Positions 25,368 through 34,404 of a stretch of DNA of 64,000 bases are shown here, piece after piece; positions within the stretch are counted from its first letter, which is position 1, and each line of letters starts with the position of its first letter. The notes beneath the pieces were generated by a model. That model searched no databases, had not been told where the DNA came from, and was given only the letters and a program-made list of their open reading frames with translations. A program made the translations under genes and the position numbers. The DNA comes from Bin52 sp965243345 (GTDB lineage: Bacteria > Pseudomonadota > Alphaproteobacteria > Thalassobaculales > Thalassobaculaceae), in contig CBDEUR010000003.1 in the NCBI GenBank assembly GCA_965243345.1, positions 1,922,001 to 1,986,000 of the forward strand. Direction: 5' to 3'.

Positions 25368-26633
25368 CTGCGTATTCACGGTTCGTCGGCCCGGCAACCC
25401 GGCAACCTCCCCGTGCAGCAGCGCCAGGCCCTGACGCCAAATGTTGCGGGCTGCATTCGCGTCCGCATGATCCGCATGACCGCAGGCCGTGCACTGAAAT
25501 TCGGACCTGGTCCGCCGCGAGCCGGCATCGACATGCCCGCAGGCATGGCATGTCCTGCTTGTCCAGGCAGGGTCCACCGCGACCAGCCGGCCGGCCTTGC
25601 AGGACAGCATCCGCCGCATCTCGGCCCAGCCTGTTGCCAGGATGACCCGATTGAGCCCGGCCTTCTGCCGAACCCGGGAACCCGGCTCAGCGACCGTGCC
25701 TCTGGCGCTCCGCGTCATGCCCCGCACATGCAGGGCTTCGACGCAAACGGTGTCTGCCGCATCAGCGATGCGCCGGGTGACCTGATGGCGCCAGTCGCGC
25801 CGCATGCCCGTCATGCGCCGACGGGTCTTCGCAAGGCGCCGGCGCGTGCGCTCCCGGCGGCGCGAGCCGCGCCTCTGGCGCGCCAGCTTCCGGGAAAGAC
25901 GCTTCGCCCGGGCCTCCAGGCGGCGCGTGTCCGGAGCGTGAAACAACCGGCCATCGCTCGCCGCAATCTGCCCGGCGTTCATGTCGATGCCAAGCGCGAC
26001 CCCGTTGTCCGCAGAACCCCCGGGCGTGTTCCGGGGCGCTGCCGGGACCCGGAAGCAGACAATGGCGTACCACCTGCCGGCCTCGCGCTTCAGCACGGCC
26101 GAGACCGGGCGGCCCTGCGCATGCGGGTTGTCTCCACGCCGGCGGATCGTCAGCCACCCAAGGCCGGGCAGGCGCAGCCGGCCCCCGGACGTGCCCCGGG
26201 GGCCGGCCTCGAGCTTCACGCCGGAGACGACCGTGATGCTGTCGAACCTGCGGCGAGACTTGAAGCGGGGATACCCCACGGCGCCCGTGCGGACGCGGGC
26301 GCGCCGGAAGAAGCCCTTGAACGCCTCGTCCACGCGCCTCAGCGTGCCCCGCTGGATGGCGACGGGCATCGCCGCCATCTCCGGCAGGTCCCGACGGCAG
26401 ACCGTCAGCGCCTTGGTCTGGTCGACATACGAAATCGAACGGCCTGCCAGCCGCCAGGCATCGTTCCGCTCCTGCAAGGCGGCGTTGTACAGCTGCCGCT
26501 GGTCCTCCAGGATCCGCTCCAGCAGACGCCAGTTCTTCCGCGTCCGCGGCAGGAGCCGATACACGGTCTGACGGTGGACCGGGACGGCGTGGCCGTCCCC
26601 ACCGCTCTTTGCTGTGCCGCGTTCCTCAATCAT
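25350..26633 (-). CDS. tnpB: TnpB RNA-guided nuclease (IS200/IS605 family OrfB)
   Basis: A 427-residue TnpB that appears intact. The RuvC catalytic acids are visible: Asp in GIDMNAGQIA near residue 213, Glu in VCVEALHVRGM near 290, and Asp in DHADANAARNI near 400. Between them lies a complete zinc finger, CHACG and CTACG near 375-395. The basic bridge region is RLSRKLARQRRGSRRRERTR. TnpB enzymes cut DNA at the donor site using an omega RNA transcribed from the element's right end. No TnpA transposase is adjacent, so mobility would need one in trans. The 3' flank contains a strong stem-loop and then a group II intron domain V. Confidence 0.9.
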   Translation of the reverse strand: MIEERGTAKSGGDGHAVPVHRQTVYRLLPRTRKNWRLLERILEDQRQLYNAALQERNDAWRLAGRSISYVDQTKALTVCRRDLPEMAAMPVAIQRGTLRRVDEAFKGFFRRARVRTGAVGYPRFKSRRRFDSITVVSGVKLEAGPRGTSGGRLRLPGLGWLTIRRRGDNPHAQGRPVSAVLKREAGRWYAIVCFRVPAAPRNTPGGSADNGVALGIDMNAGQIAASDGRLFHAPDTRRLEARAKRLSRKLARQRRGSRRRERTRRRLAKTRRRMTGMRRDWRHQVTRRIADAADTVCVEALHVRGMTRSARGTVAEPGSRVRQKAGLNRVILATGWAEMRRMLSCKAGRLVAVDPAWTSRTCHACGHVDAGSRRTRSEFQCTACGHADHADANAARNIWRQGLALLHGEVAGLPGRRTVNTQERLAA

Positions 26634-26984
26634 GCTTTGTTCTATACTGGAACATAGACGGAACGCAATCCCTGCTCGATTGCATCGTCAACTTTTCTGT
26701 ATAAGGCCCAAAGAAAGCGCCAATCAGCGAACAAGGTCTGGTTCGTTCGTCGAACACGTGCAAGCCAGACTCCCGTTCGCCGACAACTCCCGCGCAAGCG
26801 TTTGTACTTCCGCGAGACCCGCTTCCTAAGCTGAAGTTCTTCCAGGAAAGCACGCTATTTTCCATATGAGTCAGGCAGTTCTGGCCGATCATCCGAACGC
26901 GTTCTGCCTACAATTCACCATCACCGCCCCAGCGAACGGTTACCGACGACGGATGAAACGGGGCCGAATCGGCCTCAAATTTTG
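26634..26984. other. Region upstream of tnpB, no identified gene
   Basis: This is less GC-rich than its surroundings. On the minus strand TTGCGT and TATAGA, 16 bases apart and just before the tnpB start, could be a promoter. A minus-strand frame of about 70 codons ends in TAG just before tnpB (RKYKRLRGSC, FADWRFLWALYRKVDDAI) but I do not recognise it. The left end of the IS element and any intron 5' end should lie here or further right. Confidence 0.4.
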
Positions 26985-27275
26985 ATGTATCCAATCGACA
27001 CGAACGTGCTGCTCTACGCGGCGGAAAGCGGTTCGCATCCGTGGCTGGGGTATCGAGACATTCGACGTCCCAGTCACCGCCGCTGACATCTGTGCCACAG
27101 CCCATCGCCGGTACCGAGACCGGAGACAACAGCAATCCGGCAAGGACTCGCCGCGCATGCCGCTGCCAGATTCTTCATCGGCGCCCACGCCGAACTGGTG
27201 GGCTGTCCGCTGGTTACAGCTGATACTGCCAAATTCGCGACGTACTTCCCGTCAGTGCGGTTTCTGACTCCGTGA
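26985..27275 (+). pseudogene. VapC-like PIN-domain toxin, internally broken
   Basis: The ATG at 26985 overlaps an upstream TGA (TGATG), as in vapBC operons, and starts MYPIDTNVLLYAAESGSHPW, the first PIN aspartate motif. It soon stops. From about 27160 another frame gives ARFFIGAHAELVG, PLVTADTAKF and ATYFPSVRFLTP to a TGA at 27273, which is the C-terminal PIN segment with its late Asp. The middle is deleted or scrambled, so no active RNase is expected. A partner antitoxin is not clear; only RGRIGLKF before the overlap looks like its end. Confidence 0.65.
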
Positions 27276-27580
27276 ATTTCCCGCGGGCGACCATCAACGG
27301 ACGGTGATCTGTTCGGTCTCTGAGGCGGTTGGCCGGCGAAGCGCACGCCCTGCAGTTCCCCGCAGTTCCGCGTCAGTCGCAACTGCCACCAATCGCAGCC
27401 GAAAGCCGGGGCAGACAATCGAGGCTCGCCATCCACGTATCTGTCTTGACCCGGGTGACACGAACGGAGGACTTCGACACGGCAAGATGGGTAGACTCTC
27501 CCGCACCACCCTGAGAAACGAACGTTTCGGCCCGAACTCGATGGTTTTGGGGAAACGGCATCGAACCGGAGCCAGTCGTC
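27276..27580. other. Intergenic, nothing recognised
   Basis: About 305 bases between the VapC relic and the serine hydrolase. I see no gene, repeat or clear promoter; it must hold the promoter of the serine hydrolase. Confidence 0.4.
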
Positions 27581-28753
27581 ATGTCCCTTGACCGCACACT
27601 CGACAGACTGCTGGGCGACGGTACCCGGGGCCGCGTCCCTGGCGTCGTTGCCGGTGTCACCGACGCGCAGCAGACCCGCTACCTCGCCGGATTCGGCCAG
27701 CGCGGTCCGGACGAGGGCATGGTCATGACCGCCGACACGGTGGGGTGGATCGCGTCAATGACAAAGCCGCTGACCTGTACAGCGGCCATGCAGCTGGTCG
27801 AGACCGGACGGCTCGACCTCGACGCGGCGGCCGCGGACACCGTGCCGGACATCGCCGGGCTCGGTGTCCTCGAGGGCTTCGGGGACGACGGTGCGCCGCG
27901 TATCCGCCCGCCACGACGCCCGGTCACCCTGCGCGACCTGCTCACCCACACCTCCGGACTGGTCTACGACATCTGGAACGCCGACATCCTCCGCTACCGG
28001 GAGGTGACGGCAACACCGGGCATCATCGCGTGCAGGAACAGCAGCCTCATGACACCCCTCGTCTTCGACCCGGGGGAGCGCTGGGACTACGGCATCGGGA
28101 TCGACTGGGTCGGCAAGATGGTCGAGGTCGCAAGTGGTATGACCCTCGGCGCCTACCTGCAGGAGCACGTGTTCGAAACACTCGGGATGCACGACACTGC
28201 CTTCAGGATCACGGGCTCCATGCGCAGGCGGCTGGCCCGGACGTACGCGCGCGGCTCCAACGGCACACTCGAGGTGGAACCGGAGCGCGAACTGCCCCAG
28301 GAACCCGAGTTCGAGATGGGTGGCGGTGGTCTCTACGGGACCGTCGGCGATTTCCTGAAGTTCATTCGCATGATCCTGAACCGGGGGCAGAGCGGTTCCG
28401 CCCGGATCCTGCAGCCCGAAACCGTAGACGCCATGTCGCGCAACCAGATCGGCCCGCTACGGGTGTCACGGCTGACGGCAGCCATGCCGGCGCTGTCGAA
28501 CGACGCCGAGTTCTTCCCCGGGGTCGCGAAGACCTGGAGCTTCGCCTTCATGATCAACGAGGAGCAGGCGCCGACCGGACGATCCGCCGGCAGTCTCGCA
28601 TGGGCCGGGCTTGCCAATTCCTACTTCTGGATCGACCCGGTGCGCGGGATCGGAGGCGCCTGGCTCACCCAGATCCTGCCCTTTGTCGATCAGGAAGCCT
28701 TCCCGCTCTACCTCGCGTTCGAAAGGTCGGTCTACGACAGCATGGCCGACTGA
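27581..28753 (+). CDS. Serine hydrolase of the beta-lactamase class C / EstB type
   Basis: A 390-residue cytoplasmic-looking protein (no signal peptide). The SxxK nucleophile motif is SMTK near residue 60. The tyrosine motif region is RWDYGIGIDWVGKMVE near 168, and WAGLANSYFWIDP near 340 takes the place of the KTG box, as in EstB-like esterases. These proteins hydrolyse esters rather than antibiotics in most tested cases. It is convergent with dnaE, the stop codons lying 7 bases apart, with no terminator hairpin seen between them. Confidence 0.85.
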   Translation: MSLDRTLDRLLGDGTRGRVPGVVAGVTDAQQTRYLAGFGQRGPDEGMVMTADTVGWIASMTKPLTCTAAMQLVETGRLDLDAAAADTVPDIAGLGVLEGFGDDGAPRIRPPRRPVTLRDLLTHTSGLVYDIWNADILRYREVTATPGIIACRNSSLMTPLVFDPGERWDYGIGIDWVGKMVEVASGMTLGAYLQEHVFETLGMHDTAFRITGSMRRRLARTYARGSNGTLEVEPERELPQEPEFEMGGGGLYGTVGDFLKFIRMILNRGQSGSARILQPETVDAMSRNQIGPLRVSRLTAAMPALSNDAEFFPGVAKTWSFAFMINEEQAPTGRSAGSLAWAGLANSYFWIDPVRGIGGAWLTQILPFVDQEAFPLYLAFERSVYDSMAD

Positions 28754-28760
28754 CGCCGCG

Positions 28761-31700
28761 TCAGAGCTCGAGCACCTCGGTAATCCCGGGCAGAGACTTG
28801 ACCGCGGCGCGCATCCGGGCATCGGTCCGGTAGGTTTCCGGAAGCGCGATGTCGATCTCCCGGTCCCGGCTCCAGACCACGAGGTGGACCGGACCGGAAC
28901 CGCCGCTGCCGTGCTCGGCAAGCACCTGGGCGAGATGCGGCAGGGGCTGGGCGTTCGCGAGGAAGATCCGCAGGCCGGTCACCGTCCGGTCCATCACCTC
29001 GTCGAGCGGGCGAACGCCGTTGGCCAGCACCCGCCGGGCCCCGTCCTCCACCCGGACCTCGGCCTCGACCAGCAGGATCTTGCCCACCTCGAGGAACTGG
29101 CGCACCTCGGCGAGGAGATCGGAGAAGACCGTCACCTCGAAGCTCCCGGTGCGGTCGCTGAGCTGGACGAACGCGAATTTCCTGCCGGACCTTCCCGTAC
29201 GCACGCTGCATCCGGTCACGATTCCCGCGAGATTGACCCTGCCGCGGGCCTCTCCCGCCTCGACCTCGGCCGACCCCACCACGCCCAGGCGATCGAGAGC
29301 GGAGGAATAGCCTTCGAGCGGATCCGCCGACAGGCAGAAACCGATCGCCTCGAATTCGAGGTTGATCCGCTCGGCAAGCGGCATCTCGTCGCGTTCCGGC
29401 AGCGCCAGCGCCGGCATCAGCCCCTCCTCGGCGTCTCCGAACAGGTTTGCCTGTCCCGACTCCCGTTCGGCCGCGGCCGCGGCCGCGTGCGCCAGGATCA
29501 GTTCGGCCCCCTCGAGCAGCTGCGCCCGGTTGCCGGCCATGCTGTCGAATGCGCCCGAGCGGATCAGGTACTCCAGGGTACGCCGGTTGAAGGAACGCGC
29601 ATCGATGCGGGAGGCAAAGTCGGTGAGGTCGCGGAACGGGCCGCTGGAGCGTTCCTCCTCGAGCCGCTCGATCGCACCCGCGCTCACGTTGCGGATGGCG
29701 CCCAGCGCGTACCGGATCCCCATCGTGCCGTCGGGACCGGCCTCGACCCGGAAGTCATGGCCCGACCGGTTGATGTCGGGCGGAAACAGCTCGATGCCGC
29801 AGCGCCGCAGTTCCTCGCGGAACACGTTGAGCTTGTCGGTGTTGCCGACCTCGTAGCACATGGAGGCCGCAAGGAACTCCACAGGGTAGTTGGCCTTGAG
29901 CCAGGCGGTCTGGTACGCGATGACCGCGTAGGCGGCCGCGTGGCTCTTGTTGAACCCGTAGCCGGCAAACGCCGAGATCGTGTCGAAGATCCCCGATGCC
30001 TGGCTGGCCGGCACGTCGCGATCGACGCAGCCCTGGACGAAGGTCTCGCGCTGGGCATCCATCTCGGCCTTGATCTTCTTGCCCATCGCACGGCGAAGCA
30101 GGTCGGCACCGCCCAGCGAGTATCCGGCAAGGATCTGGGCTGCCTGCTGCACCTGCTCCTGGTAGATCATGATGCCGAAGGTTTCCTTCAGCACCGGCTC
30201 GAGCTTCGGGTGCACGTACTCGACCCGTTCCTCGCCGTGCTTGCGGGCAACGTAGCTCGGGATGTTCGCCATCGGCCCCGGACGGTACAGGGCAACCAGC
30301 GCGATGATGTCCTCAAGCCGGTCCGGCCGCATGCCCTTGAGCACGTCACGCATGCCGGAACTTTCCAGCTGGAACACGCCGACGCTGTCACCCCGGGATA
30401 TCATCTCGAAGGTCTTGGCGTCGTCGAGCGGGATCGTCTCCAGGTCGACCTCGATGCCTCGTTCGCTCAGCAGGTCGACTGCCTTCTGCAGCACCGACAG
30501 GGTCTTCAGCCCCAGGAAGTCGAACTTGACCAGGCCGGCATTCTCCACCCACTTCATGTTGAACTGGGTCGCCGGCGTGTCGGAGCGCGGATCGCGGTAG
30601 AGCGGCACCAGCTGGCGCAACGGCCGGTCGCCGATCACCACGCCCGCCGCGTGGGTCGAGGCGTTCCGGTACAGTCCCTCGAGCCGCAGGCCGGTCTGGA
30701 TGAGCCGGGCCACGCTCTCGTCCTGGTTGCGCAGCGAGCGCAGCTCGTCCTCCCCCTCGACCGCGTCGGCGAGGCTGACCGGGTTGGCCGGGTTGAACGG
30801 GATCATCTTGCAGATCCGATCGACCAGCCCGTAGGGCATTTCGAGCACGCGGCCGACATCGCGCAGCACCGCGCGAGCCTGCAGCTTGCCGAAGGTAATG
30901 ATCTGTGCGACCCGGTCGCTGCCGTAGCGCTGCTTGACGTATTCGATCACCTCGCCCCGCCGGTCCTGGCAGAAATCGATGTCGAAGTCCGGCATCGACA
31001 CGCGTTCGGGATTGAGGAAGCGCTCGAACAGCAGGCCCCACCTCAGCGGATCGAGGTCGGTAATCCTGAGTGACCACGCCACCACCGAGCCGGCCCCGGA
31101 TCCGCGTCCCGGTCCCACTGGAATGTCGTTGGACCGGGCCCAGCGGATGAAGTCGAACACGATCAGGAAGTATCCCGGGAATCCCATTTCGATGATGATG
31201 TCGAGTTCGCTCTCGAGCCGCTGCTCATAGGGCTCGGACTGCTCCGCGTCGGCGGGGCCGCCCGGCAGTTCCCCGAGCCGCTCCCTGAGGCCCTGGCGCG
31301 CCAGCAGCCGCAGCTCCTCTGCCTCGTCGCGTCCCTCTCCGGCCGGATAGGCCGGCAGGATCGGCGCGGCCGTTGTCGGCATGTAGCTGCACCGCTGCGC
31401 GATCACCAGGGTGTTGTCGATGGCCTCGGGAAGGTCCGCGAACAGGCTGCGCATCTCTTTGGCGGACTTGAACCGGTGATCCGGGGTCACCCGCGGGCGC
31501 TTGGCGTCGCTGATGGTGGTGGACGCGGCGATACAGAGCAGGGCGTCGTGCGCCTCGTACATGTCCGCATCGGCAAAGTGACAGTCGTTGGTCGCGACCA
31601 GCGGCAGGTTCCTGTCGTAGGCAAGCGAAACCAGCCGCGACTCGATCGCCTGTTCCGCCTCCACTCCGTGCCGCTGCAGCTCGACGTACAGCCGCCCGGG

Positions 31701-32213
31701 AAACAGGTCCTCGAGCTGCGTGAGCGCCTCGGCGGCCTGGGCGTCGCTGCCCTCCAGCAGCAGGCGGCCGACCGCACCGCGCACCCCGCCGGTCAGCGCG
31801 ATCAGCCCCTCCGCGTGACCGGCCAGGTCACCAAGCGATACCCGGTGCTCCTCGCCGCCGGCACCTTCCAGGAAGGCCCGGCTCGAGAGTTCGAGCAGGT
31901 TCAGATACCCCGTCTCCGTGGCGGCGAGCAGGTGCAGGATGTCGGGTGCGGCGGCCCGCTGGCCCGATCCGGCCATGCGCCCGGCATCCTCGCGGTGGAT
32001 GCCGAGGGAAATTCCGGTGATCGGCTGGACCCCGGCCTTGCTGGCGGTGACCGCAAACTCCAGTGCCCCGAACAGGTTCCCGGTGTCGGTGACCGCGACT
32101 GCCGGCATGGCATGGTCGGCGCAGGTGCTGACCAGTTCGTCGATCCTGAGCGCGCCCTGTGCGAGCGAGTAGGCGGTCCGGACCGTCAGGTGAACGAAGT
32201 CGGCGTGTGCCAT
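28761..32213 (-). CDS. dnaE: DNA polymerase III alpha subunit
   Basis: The replicative polymerase, 1150 residues, normal for DnaE1. It begins with the PHP domain (FVHLTVRTAYSLAQGALRID). The C-family catalytic aspartates are in PDFDIDFCQDRRGEVIEYV near residue 400, preceded by GRGSGAGSVVAW. The fingers and helix-hairpin-helix segments (GYGFNKSHAAAYAVIAYQTA) and a C-terminal OB fold (VNLAGIVTG) follow. The start at 32213 (MAHADFVHL) follows GAGGGGACCC; 67 further upstream codons are open but look non-coding. It lies downstream of lolD on the same strand after 200 bases. Confidence 0.95.
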   Translation of the reverse strand: MAHADFVHLTVRTAYSLAQGALRIDELVSTCADHAMPAVAVTDTGNLFGALEFAVTASKAGVQPITGISLGIHREDAGRMAGSGQRAAAPDILHLLAATETGYLNLLELSSRAFLEGAGGEEHRVSLGDLAGHAEGLIALTGGVRGAVGRLLLEGSDAQAAEALTQLEDLFPGRLYVELQRHGVEAEQAIESRLVSLAYDRNLPLVATNDCHFADADMYEAHDALLCIAASTTISDAKRPRVTPDHRFKSAKEMRSLFADLPEAIDNTLVIAQRCSYMPTTAAPILPAYPAGEGRDEAEELRLLARQGLRERLGELPGGPADAEQSEPYEQRLESELDIIIEMGFPGYFLIVFDFIRWARSNDIPVGPGRGSGAGSVVAWSLRITDLDPLRWGLLFERFLNPERVSMPDFDIDFCQDRRGEVIEYVKQRYGSDRVAQIITFGKLQARAVLRDVGRVLEMPYGLVDRICKMIPFNPANPVSLADAVEGEDELRSLRNQDESVARLIQTGLRLEGLYRNASTHAAGVVIGDRPLRQLVPLYRDPRSDTPATQFNMKWVENAGLVKFDFLGLKTLSVLQKAVDLLSERGIEVDLETIPLDDAKTFEMISRGDSVGVFQLESSGMRDVLKGMRPDRLEDIIALVALYRPGPMANIPSYVARKHGEERVEYVHPKLEPVLKETFGIMIYQEQVQQAAQILAGYSLGGADLLRRAMGKKIKAEMDAQRETFVQGCVDRDVPASQASGIFDTISAFAGYGFNKSHAAAYAVIAYQTAWLKANYPVEFLAASMCYEVGNTDKLNVFREELRRCGIELFPPDINRSGHDFRVEAGPDGTMGIRYALGAIRNVSAGAIERLEEERSSGPFRDLTDFASRIDARSFNRRTLEYLIRSGAFDSMAGNRAQLLEGAELILAHAAAAAAERESGQANLFGDAEEGLMPALALPERDEMPLAERINLEFEAIGFCLSADPLEGYSSALDRLGVVGSAEVEAGEARGRVNLAGIVTGCSVRTGRSGRKFAFVQLSDRTGSFEVTVFSDLLAEVRQFLEVGKILLVEAEVRVEDGARRVLANGVRPLDEVMDRTVTGLRIFLANAQPLPHLAQVLAEHGSGGSGPVHLVVWSRDREIDIALPETYRTDARMRAAVKSLPGITEVLEL

Positions 32214-32417
32214 TGGGTCCCCTCCACGCGGTCCGGTCGTACCGATGCACCCGGCATTCCGGCCCCTCCTGCCTGCCAGAACACGACCCTGTCGGGCAAG
32301 TCGGTTGGTTCGGAAGGGCGGCACAGCGGCGCAGAACCGGAAATTCTTCACCGCCGGCATGTGAAAGCCCTGGCCCCTCGCCCGGGTCGGCGCCGGGCGA
32401 ATCATGTCACGCAACCA

Positions 32418-33152
32418 TCAGGGATCCGCCCGGCCGGCCCCGGTCATGCCGGGATCGGGATACCCTGCCGGTTCGACCCGGCCGTCCCTGATCGTCACCA
32501 CGCGGTCGGTCAGGCCGGCCAGGTCCGCATCGTGCGTTGCCACCAGTGTCGTCAGTCCGCTTGCCTGTATGATCCCGCGCAGGGTGGTGAACACCTCCGC
32601 CGAGGTCTCCTGGTCGAGGTTCCCGGTCGGCTCGTCGGCCAGCACCACCGAGGGGACATTCGCAAAGGCGCGGGCGATGGCGACCCGTTGCTGTTCGCCG
32701 CCCGACAGCTGCCCCGGGCGATGCCGCGCCCGGTCGGCCAGCCCGACCATGTCCAGCAGTTCCAGCGAACGGCTCCTGGCCGTTGAGGACACCAGTCCCG
32801 CGATCAGTTGCGGGATCATCACGTTCTCGAGCGCGGTGAACTCGGCCATGAGGTGATGGAACTGGTAGACGAACCCGATGCCGATCCGGCGGATGCGGGT
32901 TCGCTCGGCATCCCCGAGCGACCCGCATTCCTGCCCCCGGTACAGAACCTGACCGGTTTCGGGTGTCTCCAGCAGGCCGGCGACATGCAGCAGGGTCGAC
33001 TTCCCGGATCCGGACGGTCCCACCAGCGCCACCATCTCCCCGCGATCGAGCAGGAGGTCGGCTCCGCGCAACACGTCGAGCCGGCGCGTGCCCTGCCGGT
33101 AGGAGTGCGCCACCCCGCGCAGTTCGAGCACCGGTGGCGCCGGTTCAACCAT
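32418..33152 (-). CDS. lolD: Lipoprotein-releasing system ATP-binding protein
   Basis: A 244-residue ATPase. Walker A GPSGSGKST is near residue 44, FVYQFHHLMAEFTALENVM carries the Q-loop and the LolD-typical FHHLL-like segment, the signature LSGGEQQRVAIARA is near 148 and Walker B VVLADEPTGNLD near 168. LolD powers release of outer-membrane lipoproteins from the inner membrane with LolC/LolE. Its start overlaps the end of the permease gene by 8 bases. A MacB-type function is less likely because the partner lacks the large MacB fusion. Confidence 0.9.
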   Translation of the reverse strand: MVEPAPPVLELRGVAHSYRQGTRRLDVLRGADLLLDRGEMVALVGPSGSGKSTLLHVAGLLETPETGQVLYRGQECGSLGDAERTRIRRIGIGFVYQFHHLMAEFTALENVMIPQLIAGLVSSTARSRSLELLDMVGLADRARHRPGQLSGGEQQRVAIARAFANVPSVVLADEPTGNLDQETSAEVFTTLRGIIQASGLTTLVATHDADLAGLTDRVVTIRDGRVEPAGYPDPGMTGAGRADP

Positions 33153-34383
33153 GGCGCAGCACCTCTACCGGGTCGATCCTCGCGGCCCGCCAGGACGGGT
33201 AGATCGAGGCGCCCAGCGACAGTGCCAGCGCCAGCGCGATGACCGCGACGACCTCCACCGGATCGACCACGGCCGGCAGCCGGGACAGGAAGTAGATCTC
33301 GGCCGAGAACAGGTCGCCGCCGGTCAGGCTCTCCAGTCCGCGGCGGATGCTCTCGATGTTGGCGCAGAACACCAGTCCGAGTATGGAGCCGGCCACGGTC
33401 CCGATCACGCCGACACTGGCCCCGGCAAGGAAGAAGACCCGCGTGACCATGCCGCGCGACGCACCCATGGTCCGCATGACCGCAATGGCACTGCGCTTGT
33501 CATTCACCATCATGATCATCGAGGAAATGATGTTGAACCCGGCCACCAGGATGATCAGGGTCAGGATGAGGAACATCACGTTCCTCTCGACCTGGAGTGC
33601 GTTGAAGAAGCTGGCGTTCTGCCGCTTCCAGCTGACCACGCGAAGGTCTTCGCCGGTGGCCGTGGCAAGGGGCTCGCGGAACCTCTCGACGCGGTCGGGG
33701 TCGTCGACCATGACCTCGATTGCGTTGACCGCGTCTCCGCTGCGAAAGAACAGCTGCGCCTGGGCAAGCGGCACGTAGACGAAGCTGTTGTCGTATTCGA
33801 ACATGCCGACGTTGAACAGGCCGGCCACCCGGAACGCCCTGATCCGGGGAACGCTGCCGATGACGGTGGTTGTGGTGACCGGGGAGATGAGTCTCACCCG
33901 GTCACCGACACCGATGGCGAGACGCTCGGCCAGCCGGTCCCCGATCACCACGCCATCGGTGAAGTCGCCGATCGAGCCTGCCACCATGCTGTCGGGTATG
34001 AGCCTGCGCGCCGCGAGATCGTCCGCGGTCATGCCGCGGACGAGGGCGCCGGATGCCCGGCCGTTGGCCATTGCCATCACCTGGCCCTGCAGCTGCGGCG
34101 TCACCGTCACGACCCCGGGAACCGCCTGGATCCGCAGCACCACATCACCGTAGTCGGGCATCGGTCCGTGGTCCGCGTAGACCGTCACGTGCCCGTTCAG
34201 GCCGAGGACCCGGGAGAGCAGCTCGATCCTGAACCCGTTCATGACCGACATGACGATGATCAGCGTTCCGACACCGAGACAGATCCCGAGCAGCGAGAAC
34301 CACGCGATCACCGAAATGAAACCGTCCTGCCGGCGTGAGCGCAGGTAACGCAGGGCAACCATCCGTTCGAAACTGCCGAACAC
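33145..34383 (-). CDS. lolC: Lipoprotein-releasing system permease (LolC/LolE family)
   Basis: A 412-residue membrane protein with an N-terminal transmembrane segment (FISVIAWFSLLGICLGVGTL) after the FERMVALRYLRSRRQDG start, a large periplasmic domain (about residues 50-265) and three C-terminal membrane segments (FLILTLIILVAGFNIISSMI, then the VFFLAGASVGVIG segment). This is the LolC/E layout. Only one permease gene is present, so a homodimer with LolD is likely, as in many alphaproteobacteria. Located between proS and lolD on the same strand. Confidence 0.9.
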   Translation of the reverse strand: MFGSFERMVALRYLRSRRQDGFISVIAWFSLLGICLGVGTLIIVMSVMNGFRIELLSRVLGLNGHVTVYADHGPMPDYGDVVLRIQAVPGVVTVTPQLQGQVMAMANGRASGALVRGMTADDLAARRLIPDSMVAGSIGDFTDGVVIGDRLAERLAIGVGDRVRLISPVTTTTVIGSVPRIRAFRVAGLFNVGMFEYDNSFVYVPLAQAQLFFRSGDAVNAIEVMVDDPDRVERFREPLATATGEDLRVVSWKRQNASFFNALQVERNVMFLILTLIILVAGFNIISSMIMMVNDKRSAIAVMRTMGASRGMVTRVFFLAGASVGVIGTVAGSILGLVFCANIESIRRGLESLTGGDLFSAEIYFLSRLPAVVDPVEVVAVIALALALSLGASIYPSWRAARIDPVEVLRHG

Positions 34384-34404
34384 CGTGCGCTCCCGGTCAG
34401 GGGT

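Noticed and set aside
26640..26850. About 70-codon minus-strand frame ending just before tnpB
   Set aside because: No recognisable family; could be chance or a relic. A plus-strand SFVEHV motif recalling IS5 transposases was also too short to claim.
28611..31073. An 820-codon open frame on the plus strand opposite dnaE
   Set aside because: It is the antisense shadow of dnaE in GC-rich DNA; composition is His/Arg/Gly-rich with no family resemblance and dnaE is certain.
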